Positions 7,542-12,607 of a stretch of DNA of 12,607 nt are shown piece after piece. Source of the stretch: Phycisphaerales bacterium (GTDB taxonomy: Bacteria > Planctomycetota > Phycisphaerae > Phycisphaerales > UBA1924). The first letter of the stretch is position 1. Each line of letters opens with the position of its first letter. The stretch is from NCBI GenBank assembly GCA_016764015.1, contig JAESSR010000014.1:1-12607 (forward strand), given 5' to 3'. The notes beneath the pieces were generated by a model, which did not search any database, was not told where the DNA came from, and saw only the letters and a program-made list of their open reading frames with translations. The translations under genes were made by a program, and so were the position numbers.

Positions 7542-9401
7542 TTATGGGCATCCAGCATTGAACGCTTGCAAAAACACGCTCACATCGAAGAAGTTAAACA
7601 ACCCGTCATTCGTAAAATCTGCAACTGGGTTTCCTTTGGCAAACGCACCGAGAAACGCAGAAATATCGAAGAAGTTCAACGCCCCATCTCCGTTCAAATC
7701 CGCTGAACAAGCAGTTGCACAACTGATCAACGCATCCGCATCCGCTGATCGATACACCTCGGCCCCATCAACAATCGTCAATATCACACGAGTCTCATCG
7801 ATCTGTGTCACCGGAATATCAAACAAGTTTCGGCTCAGCACCACCAAATCTGCAAGCTTCCCAATCTCGATGGATCCAACCAGATCAGCCTGGTTCAATA
7901 CCTCTGCCCCGTTGATCGTGTGAAGCTCGATTGCCGTCGCGAGATCCGCTATCCCCTCGCTCTGCCTCCGAAGCCCACGCTCAATTGTCCCTAAAGGAGA
8001 CAACGGCCCAGCGTCCCAGTCACTACTCAGCGTCGTATGCGCACCCGCCGAAATCATGCTCCCCAAAGGCAACATTTGACTCGATCGCAAACCAATAAAC
8101 TGGAACAGATAACTCGCATACCCCGGATCAATCGAATCAGGCGACAACTGGAAATCAGCCGTCACACCAAGTTGCGCAAACCTGGCTCGATCGACATTGG
8201 CAATCAGATAGTTATGCGTCGTCCGGTGGTGTCGATCGCCAGCGTTTGGGTCAATCTGATGAATCGCCTCCACCGCATCGAGCGCCATCCGAACCCCATC
8301 ATCACCAATCGTGTGATAGGCAATTTGGAACCCAATCTGATGCAACGCCACACTCAAAGCCTCAAGTGTTGCCTGCTCAAAGTACGGAAACCCAGAAGGC
8401 CAATCCGGATTCGGCGCTGTATTGTAAGGTGCAATCATCGCCGCCGTGCCATAGTCGAATATCCCATCGGTGTACATCTTTGCCGTATTAAACCGCAGCA
8501 AACTGTTCGGATCATTCGAAAACAATCCGCCCAGCGTCGCAAGTTGATCATTCATATCTAGCCCGGGATACACATATAACGCATTGCTCGCTCGGGCTGT
8601 TAGCGTTCCTTCTGCCAATGCCTGTCCCCATGCGAGATGATCTCCGCGCGTCCAATACCCGCCGACATCACTCACCGAAGTAATCCCGTTGCTCGCCAGT
8701 TCGCCAAGCGAGACCAACAACCCTTGGTAATATTCTTCCTGCGTAAACGCCGCGGCATCTCGCAAGATCTGCTGTGCATCTTCATACAAAATTCCGGTCA
8801 ATCGACCATCCGGTGCCCGCCCAATAATCCCGCCCTGTGGGTCAGGCGTGTTCGCATCAATCCCCGCCGCAGCGAGCCCCAAGCTATTCGTCCACACCGC
8901 ATGCCCAAGGTAATCAATCACAATGACCGGGCGATTTGGCACAGCATTATCCAAAAAATCCACAGGCAGCGTCGCCCCAAAGCTCAACTTATCAAGCGAT
9001 GCCCCCGCCGCACGAACCCAACCTACGCCGCCATCTTGCGATGCGCAAGTCGCAACTCGATTCGCATAAAAGTTCAACGACCGAAACGGAGGCAAGAAAC
9101 ACATGTCCGCATTCACGCCCGCCTCGAGCGTGTGCGTATGCACATCATGAAACCCTGGTATCACCATCAGCCCACCAAGATCACAAAGCTTATAACTCGA
9201 ACCCGCAGCCGCCAGCACATCCGCTTCATTGCCAACGGCAATAATTACATTCCCATCAAACGCCACCGCATCCGCCCAAGGCATATCTGGGTTCACGGTA
9301 TACACCGCCGCATTGGTATACACAACCACCGTCGGCTCCCCGCCGACAGCAACTCCGCTGGCCAAGCACACCAAAGCCACAGCATTCAAGTTCATACGCA
9401 T
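7542..9401 (-). CDS. Secreted amidohydrolase (YtcJ-like) with C-terminal dockerin-type domain
   Basis: This is a 619-aa metal-dependent hydrolase of the amidohydrolase-3/YtcJ type. A signal peptide covers about residues 1-20. A small beta domain (VVVYTNAAVYTV) leads into the TIM barrel with the metal motif HTH (H88, H90), LGHAVWTN (H167), AKMYTDG (K308), YHTIGDDG (H363), TTHNYL (H396) and SSDWD (D461). A closing beta segment follows (GKLADLVVLSRNL). Residues 561-619 hold two EF-hand-like dockerin repeats (ADLNGDGALNFFDISAFLGAF and a degenerate second copy), bounded by Cys and ending GCP. That module is typical of exported planctomycete proteins and probably anchors or sorts the enzyme. The substrate is unknown; relatives cleave N-substituted amides. 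The ATG at 9401 has AGGAG at 9411-9415 with 9 nt spacing. A TATAGA-like -10 element at 9434-9439 is weak. Confidence 0.88.
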   Translation of the reverse strand: MRMNLNAVALVCLASGVAVGGEPTVVVYTNAAVYTVNPDMPWADAVAFDGNVIIAVGNEADVLAAAGSSYKLCDLGGLMVIPGFHDVHTHTLEAGVNADMCFLPPFRSLNFYANRVATCASQDGGVGWVRAAGASLDKLSFGATLPVDFLDNAVPNRPVIVIDYLGHAVWTNSLGLAAAGIDANTPDPQGGIIGRAPDGRLTGILYEDAQQILRDAAAFTQEEYYQGLLVSLGELASNGITSVSDVGGYWTRGDHLAWGQALAEGTLTARASNALYVYPGLDMNDQLATLGGLFSNDPNSLLRFNTAKMYTDGIFDYGTAAMIAPYNTAPNPDWPSGFPYFEQATLEALSVALHQIGFQIAYHTIGDDGVRMALDAVEAIHQIDPNAGDRHHRTTHNYLIANVDRARFAQLGVTADFQLSPDSIDPGYASYLFQFIGLRSSQMLPLGSMISAGAHTTLSSDWDAGPLSPLGTIERGLRRQSEGIADLATAIELHTINGAEVLNQADLVGSIEIGKLADLVVLSRNLFDIPVTQIDETRVILTIVDGAEVYRSADADALISCATACSADLNGDGALNFFDISAFLGAFAKGNPVADFTNDGLFNFFDVSVFLQAFNAGCP

Positions 9402-9599
9402 ATCAAGGATCTCCTCACAACTCTATCGACCATTCTATACGCCCAAATAACCCATCCCGGTGCCACGACTCGCCGTCCCCGGCGCAGTAGTGCTCTTTAT
9501 TCCTTTTCGGTTTTTTCATCTTTTGTATTTTCCTTGCTATTCAATGGTTTTCGATGCGGCCAAAAATCTCGAATGTGCATCGCCTAAGATAATATCAAT

Positions 9600-10022
9600 A
9601 TGCTAACTGGCCTTGCAAATGAATACGCAACTCTCGGATCGTACGCCAAGCTAATGATCGATATGTCCCCATTTGTGGTTGCTGTTTCTTTTTGGTTGCT
9701 AGGCGTATCGGGAGAAAAACTTTTCAATTACGACAGGCCATCGAAGTTGCGTATTTTGCTACGGACAACAGGGCTTTTGATTGCGTCAGCTCTCGCGTTC
9801 AGTTTGTTTGCAGTATTTATACAGACTCGAATAATTGGAGTTGGGAGCGTCTCAATTAGGCGTATTTCGGGTACTGCATTTGTCGGCGGAGTTTCCGTGT
9901 ATCTTGCGATTGTCCTGTGGAAAGATGACAGAGAGCTTGTGAGAGACCTTAAAAAAATTGATGAATTAGAATTCCAGCTATTGGCAAGAGTTCGACAGAA
10001 ACAGGACGAGAAAAAACCATAA
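9600..10022 (+). CDS. Small hypothetical membrane protein
   Basis: This is a 140-aa protein that I do not recognise. It has three likely membrane segments (about residues 23-38, 55-76 and 91-107) and a charged, probably helical or coiled C-terminal tail (KDDRELVRDLKKIDELEF and on). There is no signal-peptide cleavage site. Base composition differs from its neighbours: two 60-base lines inside it count about 42-43% G+C, against 68% in one line of rmuC. This suggests recent acquisition or weak selection. The ATG at 9600 has no Shine-Dalgarno sequence; the preceding TAAGATAAT could be a -10 region. It converges on rmuC with 23 bp between stops and no clear terminator. Membrane topology and the open frame support a real gene, but function is unknown. 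Confidence 0.6.
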   Translation: MLTGLANEYATLGSYAKLMIDMSPFVVAVSFWLLGVSGEKLFNYDRPSKLRILLRTTGLLIASALAFSLFAVFIQTRIIGVGSVSIRRISGTAFVGGVSVYLAIVLWKDDRELVRDLKKIDELEFQLLARVRQKQDEKKP

Positions 10023-10045
10023 GATAACACATCGAGTTCCTTTTT

Positions 10046-11428
10046 CTACTCCCCCTCTTCACCCCCCGCCAACAGCCGCAACTCCCCCTCAACCCGCTTG
10101 GGCTCAACCAACGCCTTCCCGCTCTTCGCCCCCGCATCCTCAAACTTCTTGAGCGTCGGCATCATCCGCGAATCAATCGACCCCACCAGCTTGTTGTACC
10201 GCTCGACACTCTGCCGGATCGAATCCCCCAGCTTGCCCGCATGCTCGAACGCCGTCGCCGCCCGGTCGTGCAGTTCCTTGCCGAGGATAAACAACTCGCG
10301 TGCCTGCTCGGTCAACGACTGCTCCCGCCACCCAACATGCACCGCCCGCAACAACCCAATAAGCGTGCTCGGCGACGCCATAATCACACCTTGTTGAGCC
10401 GCGATGTCGAGCAAATCCGGATTCCGCGCGAGAGCCGCATCAATAAAGTGATCCCCAGGCACAAACATCACCACAAACTCAGCACTATTCCCATCAAACA
10501 ACGACCAGTACTTTTTATCCGCCAGCTTCTTCACCTGCTCAGTCATATGCCGGGCGAACCGATCCATCTGCCGCTCGCGTTCCTCGTCAGTGGGCGCGTT
10601 CACCGCCTCGATGTACGCATTAATATTCGCCTTCGCATCAACGACGATAATCCGCTCATTGGGCAGCGTGACGATCATGTCCGGGCGTTGCAACTGCCCA
10701 TCCTCATCACGGACCGACACCTGCTCGGTAAAATCACAATACCCCGTCATCCCCGCAAGCTCAGCCACCCGGCGCAACTGGATCTCTCCATATTGCCCCC
10801 GAATCTCCGGGCGCGACAACGCCTTGGTCAGCCGTTGTGTTTCTTCTTTCAATGATTGATTCGATTCCCCCGAAGCCCGCACCCGCTCATCAAGCTGCAC
10901 CAACTGCTCGCGCGTCTTGTGCAGCGTCTCACTGATCGGCTTGACCAACGCTTCAATCGCCACCTTCCGCTCGTCAAGTTCCGCCTGCGACAACTTGTCC
11001 GCATCCTTTAACCGATCCGTCAAGAACTTCGAGAGCGCCTCCTGGTTTGCCCGCAACGATTTTCCGCCAATCGCCTCAAACGATTCCACCAGCCGCTTCT
11101 CATCATTCACCAAATCCTGATACCGTTTCTCCGCGCCGCTGAGCCGTTCGTTGATCTCCGCGATCTCCACCGACAGCGAAACCACCCGCTCGCCAGATTC
11201 CTCCGCCTTGGCTTTGGCCTCAAAGAGATCGCCCCCAACACGCTTGGATTCCTCGATCAGCCGAGCATTCTCCGCCGACAGCAAATCCCGCTCCCCCTTC
11301 GCATCGGCTGCCTCATCACTCAAAGCCGCCTGCGCATCGCGCAGCCCACCCTGTGCCTTAATCAGCACAAACACCCAAGCCCCAAAACCCAGTGCCAACG
11401 CACCCAATACAAAGATCGCTATTTCCAT
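10046..11428 (-). CDS. rmuC: DNA recombination protein RmuC homologue
   Basis: This is a 460-aa protein with the RmuC layout: an N-terminal membrane helix (about 3-23), a long Lys/Glu-rich coiled coil (about 28-200) and a C-terminal nuclease-like domain. The family core appears as RGQYGEIQLRRVAELAGM (210-227), then RPDMIVTLPNERIIVVDAK (248-266). The latter fits a PD-(D/E)xK site with D250, D264 and K266. FVPGDHFIDAAL and ASPSTLIGLLRAV follow. RmuC limits inversions and rearrangements at short inverted repeats in E. coli; its biochemical action is not settled. The ATG at 11428 has no clear Shine-Dalgarno sequence. It is divergent from the OsmC-family gene, with 93 bp between starts that must hold both promoters. 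Confidence 0.93.
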   Translation of the reverse strand: MEIAIFVLGALALGFGAWVFVLIKAQGGLRDAQAALSDEAADAKGERDLLSAENARLIEESKRVGGDLFEAKAKAEESGERVVSLSVEIAEINERLSGAEKRYQDLVNDEKRLVESFEAIGGKSLRANQEALSKFLTDRLKDADKLSQAELDERKVAIEALVKPISETLHKTREQLVQLDERVRASGESNQSLKEETQRLTKALSRPEIRGQYGEIQLRRVAELAGMTGYCDFTEQVSVRDEDGQLQRPDMIVTLPNERIIVVDAKANINAYIEAVNAPTDEERERQMDRFARHMTEQVKKLADKKYWSLFDGNSAEFVVMFVPGDHFIDAALARNPDLLDIAAQQGVIMASPSTLIGLLRAVHVGWREQSLTEQARELFILGKELHDRAATAFEHAGKLGDSIRQSVERYNKLVGSIDSRMMPTLKKFEDAGAKSGKALVEPKRVEGELRLLAGGEEGE

Positions 11429-11521
11429 GTCAGGAGTATATCAGGTATGGCAATCGCCTTCAATCTTTATTCCAGTCTTGTACCTCGTACCTATTCTCCC
11501 CGATGAGGTTTATCATCAAGC

Positions 11522-11925
11522 ATGAGTACACACACCGCAACCGTCAACATCGGCAAAGACAAATACCGCACCAAATGCACCGGCGTAGAGCACACCTTCT
11601 ATGTCGATGAACCCACAGACATGGACGCGACCAATACAGCTGCCAATCCATACGAAATCCTGCTCGGTTCACTCGGAGCATGCAAAGCAATCACCATACG
11701 CATGTACGCCGATCGCAAGGGTTGGCCATTGGAATCTGTCCGGCTTGATCTCGAACACTCTCGCCCAAACGGTCGGGGGAACCCGGAGCATATTGACATC
11801 TCGATCAGCTTCACCGGCGACCTAAGTGACGAACAACGCGCTCGGCTCAAAGAGATCGCCAACGCCTGCCCGGTTCAAAAACAATCCTCGGCGAGCTCAC
11901 CATCGAATCCATCCTCGAAGATTAA
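11522..11925 (+). CDS. OsmC/Ohr-family protein (one apparent frameshift)
   Basis: OsmC/Ohr proteins are small cytoplasmic thiol peroxidases or related hydroperoxide-handling proteins. The two conserved cysteines are visible in LLGSLGACKAITIRMYADRKGW (C54) and ANACPV (C116), with the usual DISISFTGDL strand between them. After CPV the first frame runs on into non-family sequence and stops at 12025. Homology instead continues in another frame as KTILGELTIESILED and stops at 11923-11925, giving about 134 aa, the family's normal length. The break is at the A5 run 11877-11881; one more A restores VQKTILG. The corrected end shares TTAA with the stop of the convergent DCC gene. The unshifted version would overlap that gene by about 100 bp. 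The exact peroxide substrate is unknown. Confidence 0.87.
11877..11881 (+). other. Frame break in the OsmC-family gene (A5 run)
   Basis: The sequence GTT CAA AAA CAA leaves the family frame. A sixth A (GTT CAA AAA ACA ATC), or a C giving CAC AAA ACA, restores the conserved CPV-x-KT motif and the normal C-terminus. This is a one-base loss in or beside a homopolymer. Confidence 0.8.
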
Positions 11926-12332
11926 TCCGAGCTTTGATCGATCGAACACGCATCGTCAGAGCACTTTGATTTGCCAAACCAGCGGAGCCGATTGTGAGCT
12001 AAGCACAGATACAACGGATCAGTGATCCATCGGATGATCGGGAGCTTGGTCCAGTTGATCATCCACCCTCGCCCGACCGCAGTCATGGCGTGCCGAAGGG
12101 CATCCATTGCGAGATGGACTTGCCCGTCAGGCGTGATCGTGTGCATCACCCGCCGGACTTCGCTTGGATCGAGATTGTGTTTCTCAAGAAGCTTTGATTC
12201 TTGACGGAGGTCAACCATCTTGAGCCGATTGCGGCTGTTGTCGAGCTTGCGGAGTTTGTCCGCACTCGCACAGCACAGTGAGCACCAGCCGTCATAGAGC
12301 ACAATGGTGGGGGAAGAGGGGGGAGAAGTCAT
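11922..12332 (-). CDS. DCC-family thiol-disulfide oxidoreductase (DUF393)
   Basis: This is a 136-aa thioredoxin-like protein of the DCC family. The signature appears near the N-terminus as VLYDGWCSLC (11-20), with the redox pair C17-x-x-C20, followed by helix CASADKLRKLD and strand KMVDLR. A VHLAMDALRHAM segment and a C-terminal region with YLCLAHNRLRWFG and further cysteines (C124, C129) match the family's typical tail. Members probably catalyse dithiol-disulfide exchange, but partners are mostly unknown. There is no signal peptide. Its stop overlaps the corrected stop of the OsmC-family gene by 4 nt. No strong Shine-Dalgarno sequence precedes the ATG. Confidence 0.88.
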   Translation of the reverse strand: MTSPPSSPTIVLYDGWCSLCCASADKLRKLDNSRNRLKMVDLRQESKLLEKHNLDPSEVRRVMHTITPDGQVHLAMDALRHAMTAVGRGWMINWTKLPIIRWITDPLYLCLAHNRLRWFGKSKCSDDACSIDQSSD

Positions 12333-12370
12333 TGCTCTGTATTCTAGGGATCACCCAAGCTGAGGGTGAG

Positions 12371-12607
12371 TTAGCCGCCGAGGTCTTTGATGAGATTATC
12401 GGTGACCTTTTTCACGGTATCGCTGGTTGCTTTATACCCTGTAGCCCCCGCAAGGTGGTCAGGTTCGATGCGCCCTGTTGGCGTGTCATATCGCCAACCG
12501 TGCGTGTTGGCACCCGCAGCGGCACCATCTCGGCGGATAGTCCCGATCCCGTTGATTTTGTTTGCGGGGATGCCGTTGATGTATGGGCCGTAGATTCCGG
12601 TCGCGCC
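12371..12607 (-). CDS. Pseudopilin-like protein, C-terminal fragment (type II secretion, GspG-like)
   Basis: The open frame runs from the right edge of the window to TAA at 12371-12373, giving the last 78 residues only. The start and N-terminal prepilin helix lie outside. The fragment begins with IYGPYINGIPANKINGIG and continues with THGWRYDTPTGRIEPDH. These resemble the GPY-x-x-x-IP-x-NP and GGW-x-YD-x-x-TG-x-I segments of the GspG-type major pseudopilin C-terminal domain. Such proteins form the short pilus of type II secretion or related fibres. It lies 38 bp upstream of the DCC gene on the same strand. The family call rests on the motifs, since the diagnostic N-terminal helix is not visible. 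Confidence 0.7.
   Translation of the reverse strand, partial: GATGIYGPYINGIPANKINGIGTIRRDGAAAGANTHGWRYDTPTGRIEPDHLAGATGYKATSDTVKKVTDNLIKDLGG

Noticed and set aside
8637..9587. 316-aa open frame antisense to the amidohydrolase
   Set aside because: Its Arg/His/Pro/Ile-rich composition with no domain is typical of a shadow frame; the opposite strand encodes a complete enzyme with signal peptide and Shine-Dalgarno site.
11926..12025. C-terminal extension of the OsmC-family protein in its first frame
   Set aside because: The Ser/Asn/Thr-rich tail is not family-like and overlaps the DCC gene; the normal OsmC end is present in another frame.

Overview
The window looks like a chromosomal segment of a planctomycete, most likely class Phycisphaerae. 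The main evidence is a secreted enzyme ending in a paired dockerin-like domain that closes with Gly-Cys-Pro, an arrangement I associate with that group. A TPR-sulfotransferase fusion, a pseudopilin tail and a two-membrane (diderm) outer-membrane assembly pair fit the same picture. This assignment comes from family knowledge and sequence reading, not from a database search.

Layout, left to right. Positions 1-95 hold a degenerate TTTGCG-rich repeat and a TCCCTAG-type heptamer repeat. The heptamer repeat supplies the stop codon of a TPR-sulfotransferase gene on the minus strand (71-1588). Divergent from it is a two-gene outer-membrane unit: a BamD-like TPR protein (1670-2683) overlapping an LptE-like lipoprotein (2680-3201). 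A 277-bp gap with a perfect 16-bp palindrome leads to ftsH (3479-5521). That gene reads as one protein only if two single-base frame breaks are bridged. A 109-aa protein of unknown function follows 3 bp later. Next come a second copy of the TTTGCG repeat and a strong bidirectional terminator (5929-5967).

On the minus strand lie gdhA (5979-7325) and a secreted dockerin-tagged amidohydrolase (7542-9401). A small, comparatively AT-rich membrane protein of unknown function (9600-10022, plus) converges on rmuC (10046-11428, minus). Divergent from rmuC is an OsmC-family gene (11522-11925) with one apparent frame break. It converges, with a shared TTAA stop, on a DCC-family thiol oxidoreductase (11922-12332, minus). 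The window ends inside a pseudopilin-like gene (12371-12607, minus, 5' part missing).

Most of this is housekeeping: envelope biogenesis, membrane proteolysis, nitrogen assimilation, DNA maintenance and thiol/peroxide chemistry. I found no CRISPR array, tRNA, rRNA, transposase, phage gene or defence system, and no gene-free stretch over 300 bp. The most notable signals are three frame breaks, each at or near a short homopolymer, the dispersed repeat family, and two orphan proteins. I do not see a convincing new multi-gene system.
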